A stretch of 44,504 nucleotides of DNA from a bacterium (GTDB lineage: Bacteria > Bacteroidota > Bacteroidia > Bacteroidales > P3), in the NCBI GenBank assembly GCA_014803485.1, contig JAAVBQ010000043.1, forward strand, positions 1-44,504. The letters run 5' to 3'. Each line of letters opens with the position of its first letter. Positions within the stretch are counted from its first letter, which is position 1. A program made the position numbers and the translations under genes. Below are positions 9,061 through 18,059 of the stretch, piece after piece. A model generated the notes under the pieces. The model did not search any database. It had not been told where the DNA came from and saw only the letters and a list, made by a program, of their open reading frames with translations.

Positions 9061-10506
9061 ATGGTCATTACTGCACAAAATGTTCTTTTGATTGTCAGCC
9101 TTTTGTTGTTCTTCGCCATTCTTGCCGGGCAGACCTCCTACAAATACGGGGTTCCCGCCTTGATTTTGTTTCTGGGTGTGGGTATGCTGGCCGGCTCGGA
9201 AGGTGTCGGGCATATTCAATTCGACTATGAAAACGCCAGTGTCGCTCAGTTCATCGGCACCATAGCCCTTTGCATCATCTTGTATTCGGGCGGTCTGGAC
9301 ACCAAGTGGCACGACATCAAGCCTATCTTGGGCAAGGGAATCACGCTTTCCACCTTCGGCGTGGTGCTTACGGCGGCCTTTATCGGAGTTTTCGTGCATC
9401 TCGTCACCGATTTCACTTGGGCGGAGTCGTTCTTATTAGGTTCGATAGTGTCTTCGACCGACGCGGCGGCAGTGTTCAATATTCTCAATTCCAAGAAACT
9501 ATCGCTCAAAAACAACCTCAAACCTCTCTTGGAGTTCGAAAGCGGCAGTAACGACCCTATGGCCTTTTTGCTCACCACGCTTTTCGTGGGTATGCTGGGT
9601 ACGCAGTCTCTCTCTATATGGCAGGCCATCATCACCTTGATATGGCAGCTTTCGCTGGGCGCGTTGTTGGGTTTCGCGATGGGCAAGGTGTCGACAATTT
9701 CCATCAACCGCATCAAAATCGGCAATTCGGGGCTCTATCCCGTGTTGGTCCTCGCCCTTGTGTTCATGACCTATTCCATCACCAACGCTGTAGGCGGAAA
9801 CGGCTTCTTGGCCGTGTATATCTGCGGTATTTTCGTGGGAAACAAAAAGGTAGTGCACCGTCAGACCATCGTGAGCAGTTTCGACGGATACGCGTGGCTC
9901 ATGCAGCTGGCGCTCTTCCTCACGCTTGGATTGTTGGTCTATCCGAGCCATGTGTGGCATGTAAAGTGGGTCGGCTTATTGATTTCTGTATTCATTATTT
10001 TGGTTGCCAGACCGTTGGCGGTATTTCTTTGTCTGCTGTTCTTCAAAAGGACAGACTTGAAAAGCCAGTTTTTCATTTCGTGGGTGGGCCTGCGCGGGGC
10101 TGCCCCCATCGTATTCGCCACCTATCCGCTTCTGGCGGGTGTGGCGGTGGGAGACCAAATCTTCAGCATTGTGTTCTTTATCTCGTTCCTGTCTATGGTG
10201 GTGCAGGGCAGCACCATTCCCTGGCTGGCCTACAAACTGCATCTGGCTATAAGTCTGCCGCCTTCGCTGTTGGCGCGGCGCAACTTGGACACCAAGACCG
10301 AAATGCTCGAGATTGTAGTGATGAAGGGTTCTCTCTTGGACGGAAAGAAATTGATTGACGCCAATCTGCCCGACGACGTGCGGATTACCATGATTCTTAG
10401 GAAAGGGGAATATATCGTTCCTTACGGACAGACTTGTCTCGAACCTCGCGATCAACTCTATATCCTCTGCAAGAATCCCGACGAGGTGCGGCAGTTTTTG
10501 GAATAG
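9061..10506 (+). CDS. Potassium/proton antiporter, CPA1 family (NhaP2/CvrA-like)
   Basis: The 481-residue inner-membrane protein has about 12 hydrophobic helices, then a cytoplasmic RCK_C/TrkA-C-type domain from about residue 405 ([21 protein letters not shown]). Transport-core motifs include SSTDAAAVF near 140 and [13 protein letters not shown] near 160, where the aspartates carry the exchanged cations. Known relatives expel K+ in exchange for H+ to regulate cytoplasmic pH and osmotic state; the ion cannot be proved from sequence, and Na+ remains possible. It stands alone. Confidence 0.88.
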   Translation: MVITAQNVLLIVSLLLFFAILAGQTSYKYGVPALILFLGVGMLAGSEGVGHIQFDYENASVAQFIGTIALCIILYSGGLDTKWHDIKPILGKGITLSTFGVVLTAAFIGVFVHLVTDFTWAESFLLGSIVSSTDAAAVFNILNSKKLSLKNNLKPLLEFESGSNDPMAFLLTTLFVGMLGTQSLSIWQAIITLIWQLSLGALLGFAMGKVSTISINRIKIGNSGLYPVLVLALVFMTYSITNAVGGNGFLAVYICGIFVGNKKVVHRQTIVSSFDGYAWLMQLALFLTLGLLVYPSHVWHVKWVGLLISVFIILVARPLAVFLCLLFFKRTDLKSQFFISWVGLRGAAPIVFATYPLLAGVAVGDQIFSIVFFISFLSMVVQGSTIPWLAYKLHLAISLPPSLLARRNLDTKTEMLEIVVMKGSLLDGKKLIDANLPDDVRITMILRKGEYIVPYGQTCLEPRDQLYILCKNPDEVRQFLE

Positions 10507-10539
10507 TTTACGTGTCTTGAAAGGCGCCTCACGTGCGTT

Positions 10540-11208
10540 CTAGGCTGTTTCGCGCAGGAACTCCATCATCTTGGCCATAGCCCGGCCTCTGTGGCTGATT
10601 CTGTCTTTTTCGGCAAGCGGAAGTTCGGCAAAGCTTTTTTCGTAGCCGTCGGGGCGGAAAACGGGGTCGTAGCCGAAGCCTTCCGTGCCTTGCCGCTCGG
10701 GTAAGATTACGCCGGCCACTTCTCCGCTAAAATAGTGAACTTCATTGCCTAACATCAAGCAGATTACCGAACGGAAGCGCGCCTTGCGCGCGCTTCCGTC
10801 TTCACAACCCTCCCGCGAAAGATAGCGCAGGAGGCGGTCTACGTTTTCGTGAAAAGCGGGGTCGGGGCGGTTCAAAGAGGCTTCGTCCACATGTCCGGTG
10901 GCCTCGAAGTCGGCGGGCATATTGGCGTAGCGGGCCGAATAGATGCCGGGACGGTTGTGAAGCGCCGTCACCTCCAGGCCCGTGTCGTCGGAAAAACAGT
11001 CCACGCCGAATTTCTCGTGTATGAACGTGGCTTTCTGCAGGGCGTTGCCCTCCAAGGTGGCGGCGGTTTCGGGAATCTGGCCGTGAAAGTTCAGGTCGTC
11101 CAGACTTTTTATTTGAAAACGGGAGGCCAAAAGAGCGTCTTCGGAGAAGATTTGCCGTATTTCCTCCACCTTGTGTTTATTGTGGGAAGCGATATAGAGT
11201 GTTTTCAT
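10540..11208 (-). CDS. rdgB: RdgB/HAM1 dITP/XTP pyrophosphatase
   Basis: The 222-residue cytoplasmic enzyme hydrolyses non-canonical purine nucleoside triphosphates (dITP, XTP) to the monophosphates, keeping them out of DNA. It begins MKTLYIASHNKHKVEEIRQI and carries SDDTGLEV, the GIYSARYA segment, and GFGYDPVFRPDGYEKSFAEL near the C-terminus, all diagnostic for the family. The start at 11208 is set by this N-terminus; a longer open frame runs upstream but is only antisense to the next gene. It converges on the antiporter with 33 bases between stops. Confidence 0.94.
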   Translation of the reverse strand: MKTLYIASHNKHKVEEIRQIFSEDALLASRFQIKSLDDLNFHGQIPETAATLEGNALQKATFIHEKFGVDCFSDDTGLEVTALHNRPGIYSARYANMPADFEATGHVDEASLNRPDPAFHENVDRLLRYLSREGCEDGSARKARFRSVICLMLGNEVHYFSGEVAGVILPERQGTEGFGYDPVFRPDGYEKSFAELPLAEKDRISHRGRAMAKMMEFLRETA

Positions 11209-11248
11209 CAAAACGCGGTTTTTAACAGCAAATGTAGCGTTTTTACGT

Positions 11249-11279
11249 TTTGATAAGCCACGCGGAAGATTTATCTTTG
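11249..11279 (+). promoter_or_regulatory. Consensus Bacteroidetes promoter for the glycan cluster
   Basis: TTTG at 11249-11252, exactly 19 bases, then TATCTTTG at 11272-11279: a full TTTG-N19-TAnnTTTG match. Only four bases (CGAT) separate the -7 box from the ATG at 11284, so transcription should start at or within a few bases of the start codon. Confidence 0.75.
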
Positions 11280-11283
11280 CGAT

Positions 11284-12279
11284 ATGGAACATTCGCCCGA
11301 AATTTCGATTATCGTACCGGTTTATAATGCAATCCCCTATCTTCGTCCATGCCTGGATTCGATAGCCTCGCAGTCGTTTTCCGATTGGGAATGCATTTTG
11401 GTGGATGACGGGTCTTGCGACGGTTCCGAACTTATCTGCGACGAATACGCCGCCCGCGATACCCGATTTCGTGTTGTTCACCGTGCCAACGGAGGCGTAG
11501 CGGCGGCTCGCAACACCGGTTTGGCCGCCTGCCGCGGCAAGTATATCGGCTGGGTCGATTCCGACGACCTGATTCATGAAGGGTTGTTTCAACGGCTTCA
11601 TTCCCTCATTATCGAACATGATGCCGACGTGGCGCAGGTGGGCATGGAATCGCTCTATGTCTCCCATACATCTCCACGACCTTTTGTTGAAACGGTCGTG
11701 GTTTATAATCGGAAGCAGACGGTGGCCGAACTGCTGAACGGAAAACAGATAGAAAGCTATCTATGGAACAAACTCTTCCGAAGAAGTGTTTTTGATTTTG
11801 TATTTCCCGAGGGTATGACCTTTGAAGATGTCTATGTCTCTCCCCTGTGGTTACGGAACGTCGGGAAAATGGTCTGTGCACCCGATATTCTCTATTCATA
11901 TCGCAAACGAAAAGGAAGCATTTCCAAACGTTTTGTCGAAACCCGGATAGATTTTATCCATGCGATGCTGAACTGCGCACAGCAACTTCAAGAGATAGAG
12001 AAAGAAGATGTAATCGACCGCTTGGCAAACATATATGTGTGGAAAGGATTTGTAAGAACGGGAAAATGGATGGCTCGATTCGAAGAAGACCCGAAAGCAA
12101 GGCGGGAGGTTATCAAAAAAATATCTGTATTGGCAAAAACGGCTCCAAATCCGAAATCGGAATATCTCGGAACAAAACTATGGGGCCGCGCCAACCTGCT
12201 GCGTAATTATCCATCTATATTCATAAAATATATTCGGATACAATTCAGGAAAGATCCCTCGAACAACGATTTGTTTTGA
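11284..12279 (+). CDS. Glycosyltransferase, family 2
   Basis: The 331-residue GT-A enzyme begins with the nucleotide-sugar-binding strand ISIIVPVYN (residues 7-15). DDGS is at 41-44, NGGVAAARNTGL near 69-80, and the metal-binding DSDD at 92-95 (GWVDSDDLI). The C-terminal ~200 residues have no transmembrane helix, so it acts at the cytoplasmic face. Donor and acceptor sugars are unknown. It opens a four-gene cluster with two Stealth genes and a second transferase, with 8 bases to the next gene. The start is fixed by the fold, since the first strand begins six residues in. Confidence 0.92.
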   Translation: MEHSPEISIIVPVYNAIPYLRPCLDSIASQSFSDWECILVDDGSCDGSELICDEYAARDTRFRVVHRANGGVAAARNTGLAACRGKYIGWVDSDDLIHEGLFQRLHSLIIEHDADVAQVGMESLYVSHTSPRPFVETVVVYNRKQTVAELLNGKQIESYLWNKLFRRSVFDFVFPEGMTFEDVYVSPLWLRNVGKMVCAPDILYSYRKRKGSISKRFVETRIDFIHAMLNCAQQLQEIEKEDVIDRLANIYVWKGFVRTGKWMARFEEDPKARREVIKKISVLAKTAPNPKSEYLGTKLWGRANLLRNYPSIFIKYIRIQFRKDPSNNDLF

Positions 12280-12287
12280 TTTTTTAA

Positions 12288-13298
12288 ATGGTGATGAAAA
12301 TGATAGAACACACAGAAACACCGGAATTTCCTATTGATGCGGTCATTACTTGGGTGGACGGCAACGACCCCGCCCACAAGGCCGCCCGCTACAAATACAG
12401 CCACAACGGAGAAGAATTCAAATACGAAGATGTGGCTTCGGATATCCGCTACACAAGTCTCGGCGAAATAAAATATTGCGTGGCCTCCTTTCTCCGCTTC
12501 GCTCCGTGGATTCGGAAAATCTACCTGCTTACACCCGGCCAAGACCCGCATCTGGAAGATTTCCTCGATAAAAATTTCCCGAATAGAACCACAGAAATAG
12601 AAATTGTAAACCAAGACGTTGTATTTCGCGGATACGAGCAATGCCTTCCCGTATTCAACTCCCTTTCGGTCGAAACCGTGGTTTGGCGTATTCCGGGCCT
12701 GAGCGAACACTACATCTATTCGAACGACGATTTCTTTTTAGCCCGCCCTGTTAAGCCCTCCGATTTTTTCAGAGACGGCAAAATGGTGGCCTATGTACGT
12801 CCTTACCGCGTTTCTACGGTACGCAGAAAGAAATTTTTTAGAAGCCTGCTTCCCGGTCACCATGTCATTAAATGGCGGTATTGCATGGGAAACGCAGCAA
12901 AGGTTGTCGGTGAGAAAAAACGTTTTCCGCATATCCGGCATATCCCGATGGCGCAAATGAAAAGCCTTTTCGAACAGTTCTACGCCGAACACGAAGACGT
13001 GATGATCCGAAACATGAACTGTCGTTTCCGGGAAATGCATCAATATCATTCTCAAGTTTTGAGTTACCTGTTGGCCGAACGCCAGAACCTTATCATTGAA
13101 ATCTATAACGGTGATTACGCCCTCTATGTTCACCCCAAACCCAAACGCGGCAAGGATTATTTCAAGAAAAAATTGGAAAAATTCGACCAAAATACCCTGG
13201 CTCTCTTTGGATGTTTCAATTCTTTGGACCGCGGTTCGGAAAGCGATAAGAAAATGGCTTTCGACTGGATTCAACGACGATTGAATGTGATTGAATGA
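12288..13298 (+). CDS. Stealth-family sugar-phosphate transferase (first copy)
   Basis: The 336-residue protein has the four conserved regions of Stealth proteins: CR1 IDAVITWVDGNDP at 16-28, CR2 around 62-160 ending in RIPGLSEHYIYSNDDFFLAR, CR3 around residues 220-260 and CR4 near the C-terminus (ALFGCFNSLDR). Characterised members transfer a hexose-1-phosphate from a nucleotide sugar, making phosphodiester-linked capsule; the family also includes the GlcNAc-1-phosphotransferase core. ATGs at 12288, 12294 and 12300 compete and no ribosome site decides. A second, diverged copy lies 0.8 kb downstream. Confidence 0.9.
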   Translation: MVMKMIEHTETPEFPIDAVITWVDGNDPAHKAARYKYSHNGEEFKYEDVASDIRYTSLGEIKYCVASFLRFAPWIRKIYLLTPGQDPHLEDFLDKNFPNRTTEIEIVNQDVVFRGYEQCLPVFNSLSVETVVWRIPGLSEHYIYSNDDFFLARPVKPSDFFRDGKMVAYVRPYRVSTVRRKKFFRSLLPGHHVIKWRYCMGNAAKVVGEKKRFPHIRHIPMAQMKSLFEQFYAEHEDVMIRNMNCRFREMHQYHSQVLSYLLAERQNLIIEIYNGDYALYVHPKPKRGKDYFKKKLEKFDQNTLALFGCFNSLDRGSESDKKMAFDWIQRRLNVIE

Positions 13299-13314
13299 TT
13301 TAATCTCCTGAAAG

Positions 13315-14142
13315 ATGAAGAGGATTGCCGCTATCACGATGGTGCGTCACGACGAGTTGTTTCTTTCGTTGTGGATAGGATATTATTCTCGGGAAATCGG
13401 AGCGGAAAACCTTTATGTGATTTTGGACGGAGAGGATTTGGAAATTCCCGACCAAAAAGGCGTGCATTTCGAAAAAGTGCCGCATCGGGTGTTGCCCGTG
13501 GCCGAAGGCGACAAGGCGCGCATCAACCTCATCAACGAAAAGGCCCGTCAACTTTTAGAGGTATATGATATAGTGATAGGTTGCGATGTAGATGAATTTC
13601 TCGTGCTCGACCCCAAGGCCGGGACATCGCTTTCGCAATACCTCAGCGAGAAAAAAATAAGGGTTTCCTTGTCGGGACTGGGCTTGGACGTGGGGCAGAA
13701 CCTCCACACCGAGCAAGCCTATCAGCCCGAAAAGAACGTTCTCGAACAACGGCATCGGGCCGTGCTTTCCACCCGCTATACAAAACCCGTGGTAAAGGTT
13801 TCGCCAGCGGCATGGGGCGCGGGATTTCACCGCATCAAGGGGCATAATTTCCATATCGACAAAAACTTGTATCTAATTCATTTAGGTTGTTTCGACTATG
13901 CCTATATGAAACAGAAAATAGCTTCGTCGGGAAGATTGAAGGAGGGTTGGGAAAAGCATTTCAACAAACGCATCCGCACTATCCGTTACGTTACCGATCT
14001 GCGCGCCGCAAGCGAGCGACGGTTGCGGACGGCGCGCCTTCTGCAAACAGTCTTCCGTCCTCCCTATGCATGGAACAAACCCTCCATGTTCGGTCTGCAT
14101 TGGGTAGTGACGCTTCCCGAAAGGTTAAAAGATATTTTATGA
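13315..14142 (+). CDS. Glycosyltransferase family 2-like protein (PF13704 type)
   Basis: A 275-residue protein beginning MKRIAAITMVRHDELFLSLW, the typical opening of the Glyco_tranf_2_4 group, with CDVDEFLVL near residues 94-102 as the metal-binding DxDE. GHNFHIDKNLYLIHLGCFDY further on is a conserved C-terminal element of such proteins. It is probably a cytoplasmic enzyme adding one sugar to a surface glycan; substrate unknown. It starts 16 bases after the first Stealth gene, and its stop overlaps the ATG of the second Stealth gene by 4 bases (ATGA), so translation is probably coupled. Confidence 0.82.
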   Translation: MKRIAAITMVRHDELFLSLWIGYYSREIGAENLYVILDGEDLEIPDQKGVHFEKVPHRVLPVAEGDKARINLINEKARQLLEVYDIVIGCDVDEFLVLDPKAGTSLSQYLSEKKIRVSLSGLGLDVGQNLHTEQAYQPEKNVLEQRHRAVLSTRYTKPVVKVSPAAWGAGFHRIKGHNFHIDKNLYLIHLGCFDYAYMKQKIASSGRLKEGWEKHFNKRIRTIRYVTDLRAASERRLRTARLLQTVFRPPYAWNKPSMFGLHWVVTLPERLKDIL

Positions 14143-15134
14143 AACAGTTATGGCCTGCTCCTCTTTCTTCCGATAATGGAAATCCTTTGGATTTTGTGAT
14201 TACGTGGGTGGACGGAGAAGAAGTGAAGCATCGGGAAAAGATGCGGGCGTTCCTCTCGCCCGATATGGCCGCGCGGGACGATGTGGCCGGACGCGCCCGC
14301 TTTGTGGAATGCGGGGAACTGTATGCCTGTGTGGGGTCTATCCTGCGTTTCGCCTCGAAAGTGGCACGCAGGATTATTTTAGTGACCGACGACCAAACCC
14401 CGCCCCTTGCCGCTTGGTTGCAGGAGCATTTTCCCGATGCGCAGATTCCCGTTTTCCTCGTCGACCATAAGGAAATCTTCGAAGGCTACGAACAATATCT
14501 GCCTGTTTTCAACAGTATTTCCATAGAAACGATGTTGTGGCGTATTCCCGGTTTGTCCAAACACTACGTATGCATGAACGACGACTTTATGTTGGTGCGC
14601 GAGGTGGAGGTTTCCGACTTTCTTCCTAACGGTGTGCCAGCGGCCTACACCAAACCTTTTCCCGCTTGGTTGGTGCGTCTTATCGGAAATTTTAACGGAA
14701 AAAAACTCACTTTCAAAGCCACCATGTTCCATGCGGCGGATATTTTGGGAAAGTCGTATTTTGAAAAACTGACCCATGTGCCTTATACGGTTTCCAAAAC
14801 GTGGTTTGCGGAAAATTTCGACCGTTTGGGCTTGGTGCGCAATCTGCGGCATCGTTTCCGTGATGCCGAACAGGTAAACACGCAGTCTTTGTTCTATACG
14901 GCGGCTTTGTCTGTCAAACCTCCCTTTGCCGAAAGGGTGAGCGCAAAAGGGAAGGTGGTGTTTCTGCATTGCGGAAGCAAGAAAAAAGACTATCTGGTGA
15001 AGCACCTGCAACGTATCGACCATACATCTTCCGTGCGCTTTGCCTGTTTTAACGATGTCTTTCTGTTGTCGCCTTCCGATTTGCAGGTGTATGAAACGTG
15101 GGTGAGGGGGAAAATTTGTAACTTTACCACTTGA
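14139..15134 (+). CDS. Stealth-family sugar-phosphate transferase (second copy)
   Basis: The 331-residue protein has CR1 as LDFVITWVDGEE (17-28), and CR2 including YEQYLPVFNSISIETMLWRI and GLSKHYVCMNDDFML. It is clearly paralogous to the gene at 12288 (shared xYEQxLPVFNSxSxET and WRIPGLSxHY) but too diverged for a recent duplication. The start at 14139 overlaps the previous stop; the frame is open 252 bases further upstream, but those codons are not Stealth-like. It presumably transfers a different sugar phosphate or to a different acceptor. It is the last gene of the cluster. Confidence 0.9.
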   Translation: MKQLWPAPLSSDNGNPLDFVITWVDGEEVKHREKMRAFLSPDMAARDDVAGRARFVECGELYACVGSILRFASKVARRIILVTDDQTPPLAAWLQEHFPDAQIPVFLVDHKEIFEGYEQYLPVFNSISIETMLWRIPGLSKHYVCMNDDFMLVREVEVSDFLPNGVPAAYTKPFPAWLVRLIGNFNGKKLTFKATMFHAADILGKSYFEKLTHVPYTVSKTWFAENFDRLGLVRNLRHRFRDAEQVNTQSLFYTAALSVKPPFAERVSAKGKVVFLHCGSKKKDYLVKHLQRIDHTSSVRFACFNDVFLLSPSDLQVYETWVRGKICNFTT

Positions 15135-15155
15135 AAACCATAAAACACCATAGAT

Positions 15156-16610
15156 ATGGACAAGAACATCTCCGCGCTCAAGCCGCAAAACGTCTGGACC
15201 AATTTCTACGCGCTGACGCAACAGCCGCGTCCTTCCAAACACGAAGAAAAAGTGCGCGCCTTTTTGGTGGACTACGCCAAGAAGCACAATATCGACGTGA
15301 CGGTGGATAAGACCGGCAACGTAATCATGCGCAAGCCCGCCACGCCCGGCATGGAAAACCGCAAGGGTGTGATTCTGCAGGCGCACATGGATATGGTTCC
15401 GCAAAAGAACGCCGACAAGCAGCACGATTTTCTCACCGACCCCATCGAAGCCTATATCGATGGCGAATGGGTGACGGCCAACGGCACCACGCTGGGCGCC
15501 GACAACGGCATGGGCGTGGCGGCGGCCATGAGTGTTTTGGAATCCGATAGCCTCAAGCACGGCCCTGTCGAGGTGCTCATCACCACCGACGAAGAAACGG
15601 GTATGACCGGTGCTTTCGGTTTGGAAGCGGGTGTGTTGAAAGGCGATATCCTGCTTAACCTCGACTCCGAGACCGAAGGCGAACTCTATGTGGGTTGCGC
15701 GGGCGGCCTCGATGCCACCATCGCGCTCGGCCTGGACTTCGAGGCCGCCCAAGGCGTGGCGTATAAATTAAGTCTGACGGGCTTGAAAGGCGGCCACTCG
15801 GGCATGGACATCATCTTGGGCAGAGGCAACGCCAACAAGCTCATGAACCGTCTACTGCTCCGCTTGGCCAAGAAAGCCGACGCACGCCTGGCCTGCCTCG
15901 ACGGAGGCAGCCTGCGCAACGCCATTCCGCGCGAATCGTTTGCCGTGATTACCGTAAGCGCCAGCAAGGAAGCCGACGTGAAAGCAATTGTGGATGAGTT
16001 CTTTGCCGAGACCAAGGCCGAACTCTCGGCGGTGGAACCCGACTACGCGCTCAAATGCGAAAAGACCGACATGCCGAAAGAGGCACTCACCGCCGCCTGC
16101 ACGGCCCGTCTGTGCAACCTCGTATACGGCATTCCCGACGGGGTGATGCGCATGAGCGACTCGATGCCCGGTCTGGTGGAAACCTCCACCAATATGGCGA
16201 TTGTGAAAATTGCGGGCAAGAAGGCCGAAATTATGTGCCTGCTGCGCTCGTCGGTCGACACGGCGAAATACGATTTGGCCGCCCAAATGCAGGCGGTGGT
16301 GGACTTGGCCGGTGCGCAGGCCGAATTCACGGGAGCCTATCCCGGTTGGAAACCCAATATGGACTCGCCCATCCTGCACACCATGCGCGAAGGCTACAAG
16401 AAGCTTTTCGGCAAGGAACCCGCCGTCATGGCCATCCACGCCGGTCTGGAATGCGGCCTGATGGGTGGCGTGTATAAGAACTGGGATATGATTTCGTTCG
16501 GACCCACCATCAAACACCCGCACTCGCCCGACGAAAAGGTGAACATCGCCTCGGTGCAGAAATTCTGGGACTATCTGGTGGACACCCTGGAAAACATCCC
16601 CACGAAATAA
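15156..16610 (+). CDS. pepD: Aminoacyl-histidine dipeptidase (M20 family)
   Basis: The 484-residue zinc dipeptidase hydrolyses X-His and other dipeptides. Metal site: His77 and Asp79 (LQAHMDMV), Asp116 (TTLGADNGMG), catalytic Glu146 with Glu147 (TTDEETGM), Asp170 (LNLDSETEG) and a C-terminal His in TIKHPHSPDE. The inserted dimerisation domain with GLKGGHSGMDI follows. No signal peptide, so cytoplasmic. A TAACTTTA box at the end of the preceding gene may be its promoter, though cotranscription with the glycan cluster (21-base gap) is possible. The GtrII-like gene begins 6 bases after its stop. Confidence 0.95.
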   Translation: MDKNISALKPQNVWTNFYALTQQPRPSKHEEKVRAFLVDYAKKHNIDVTVDKTGNVIMRKPATPGMENRKGVILQAHMDMVPQKNADKQHDFLTDPIEAYIDGEWVTANGTTLGADNGMGVAAAMSVLESDSLKHGPVEVLITTDEETGMTGAFGLEAGVLKGDILLNLDSETEGELYVGCAGGLDATIALGLDFEAAQGVAYKLSLTGLKGGHSGMDIILGRGNANKLMNRLLLRLAKKADARLACLDGGSLRNAIPRESFAVITVSASKEADVKAIVDEFFAETKAELSAVEPDYALKCEKTDMPKEALTAACTARLCNLVYGIPDGVMRMSDSMPGLVETSTNMAIVKIAGKKAEIMCLLRSSVDTAKYDLAAQMQAVVDLAGAQAEFTGAYPGWKPNMDSPILHTMREGYKKLFGKEPAVMAIHAGLECGLMGGVYKNWDMISFGPTIKHPHSPDEKVNIASVQKFWDYLVDTLENIPTK

Positions 16611-16616
16611 GAAGCA

Positions 16617-18059
16617 ATGAAGATAACACCCCCCGAAATTAAGCGGCCAAAAGTTTTTGTCACACTTTGCGTATTGTACGGACTAGGCTTCCTGTCTATA
16701 ATCCGGGCAAATTTTCTATACAAAGACGACATAGTGCGCGCTATTTTAGGGGGGTCTCATTGGTCTAACTGGAGCCGATACGGCTCCGATATCCTCAGCG
16801 TGCTCATCCATTCGGACAAAACACTTTCCGATATTTCTCCGCTGACACAAATCCTTGCGGTGCTTGCCCTTGCGCTTGCAAGCACCATCCTCATCCGCAT
16901 CTTCTACGAAAAAGAAAACTTTTCTTTCCTAACCTGTTTCGCGGTTTTGCCGCTTGGGTTGTCCCCCTATTTTTTGGAATGCATCTCCTACAAATTCGAT
17001 GCTCCCTATATGGCCGTATCTGTTTTGGCGGCGGTGTTTCCCCTCTTGTTTTGTGGATACAAAGACAGAAAGAGTCTGATAGGTTATGGCATAGTCTGTG
17101 TTTTGTGCGGAATCTCCATTTGCGTCACGTATCAGGTTTCGCTCGGGATTTTCCCCATGGCGATTCTGTTTCTGTGTGCAAGAAGACTCCAAAACGGAGA
17201 GAAGCCGAAGGATGTTTTGAAATTCATGGGGTTTTCCGCCGCTTTCTACTTGGTTGGAATAGTGATTTTCCGATTGTTTTTGATGAAAACTTTAGACGCC
17301 GGCTATACATCCAATACTGTTCTTTCCATGAAGGACTTGCTATCGGGATGCATCTCAAACCTAAAAACATATTACGGTTTGATGTGGGAAGACCTGAAAT
17401 TCGGCTGGAAAATCCTTATGGTTCTTATTTGTCTTTCTTACATGGTTTTGTTTACCTTGAAAAGCAATATCAACAAAGTTGCGGCGTTCTTTGTTTCGGT
17501 TTTGGTTTTGTTGTTGTGTGCGGTGCTTTCATTCCCTTATATCATATTTGAAAATCCTTTGCTTTCTCCCAGAGGAATGTATGGATGGGGCGCATTTTTG
17601 GCCCTTGTCTCCCTGCAATGTTGCAATTTGACACGGACCCCCGTTGTGAAAATCCTTGCGTTCTACCTATCGTGGTGCTTTTTCTCGTTTGCTTTTGAAT
17701 ATGGAAACGCCCTTTATCAGCAAAAACAATGGAAAGAATTTAGGGTAAATCTTGTAGTTTCCGATTTGAATCAAATTATTCAGGATGGAAACCGCTATCT
17801 TTTTTTGGTTTCCGGCCCTATAGGAAAAGCCCCCGCCATCGTCCAAAAGAAACACGCCAAAATTCTCGACAGGCTTGTGCCTGAAGTCCATTCATACCCA
17901 GGCCTTGAATTCCATATAAGTAACTTTTTGGGGTTGCAAGATTATCTCCTGCCAGACAACAATTTGGTTCTGAATACTATGGAATTACCCCTCATCAAGG
18001 AAACAACATATCATACCATACGGGGAGACAACGAGCATATTCTCGTTATCTTGAAATAA
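16617..18059 (+). CDS. GtrII-like membrane glucosyltransferase
   Basis: The 480-residue protein has about 10-12 hydrophobic helices. Its first loop, NFLYKDDIVRAILGG followed by W..WSRYGSD, fits the GtrII family signature, where an acidic pair in the first periplasmic loop is catalytic. GtrII proteins transfer glucose from undecaprenyl-phosphate-glucose to O-antigen on the periplasmic face, a serotype-changing decoration. The usual partners GtrA (flippase) and GtrB (Und-P-glucose synthase) are not in this window. It is more AT-rich than pepD, as often seen in laterally acquired surface-glycan genes. It abuts the next, convergent gene with no base between stops. Confidence 0.78.
   Translation: MKITPPEIKRPKVFVTLCVLYGLGFLSIIRANFLYKDDIVRAILGGSHWSNWSRYGSDILSVLIHSDKTLSDISPLTQILAVLALALASTILIRIFYEKENFSFLTCFAVLPLGLSPYFLECISYKFDAPYMAVSVLAAVFPLLFCGYKDRKSLIGYGIVCVLCGISICVTYQVSLGIFPMAILFLCARRLQNGEKPKDVLKFMGFSAAFYLVGIVIFRLFLMKTLDAGYTSNTVLSMKDLLSGCISNLKTYYGLMWEDLKFGWKILMVLICLSYMVLFTLKSNINKVAAFFVSVLVLLLCAVLSFPYIIFENPLLSPRGMYGWGAFLALVSLQCCNLTRTPVVKILAFYLSWCFFSFAFEYGNALYQQKQWKEFRVNLVVSDLNQIIQDGNRYLFLVSGPIGKAPAIVQKKHAKILDRLVPEVHSYPGLEFHISNFLGLQDYLLPDNNLVLNTMELPLIKETTYHTIRGDNEHILVILK

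Noticed and set aside
10507..10539. Possible hairpin between antiporter and rdgB (ACGTG...CACGT around AGGCGCCT)
   Set aside because: The outer and inner pairings are short and not followed by a T-run, so not a convincing terminator.
13887..14138. Upstream in-frame extension of the second Stealth gene
   Set aside because: The added 84 residues lie inside the preceding transferase gene and do not resemble Stealth proteins; the ATGA overlap start is better.
14379..15752. 457-codon antisense frame spanning the second Stealth gene and pepD
   Set aside because: Crosses two real genes and their gap, with no start context; a codon-bias artefact.
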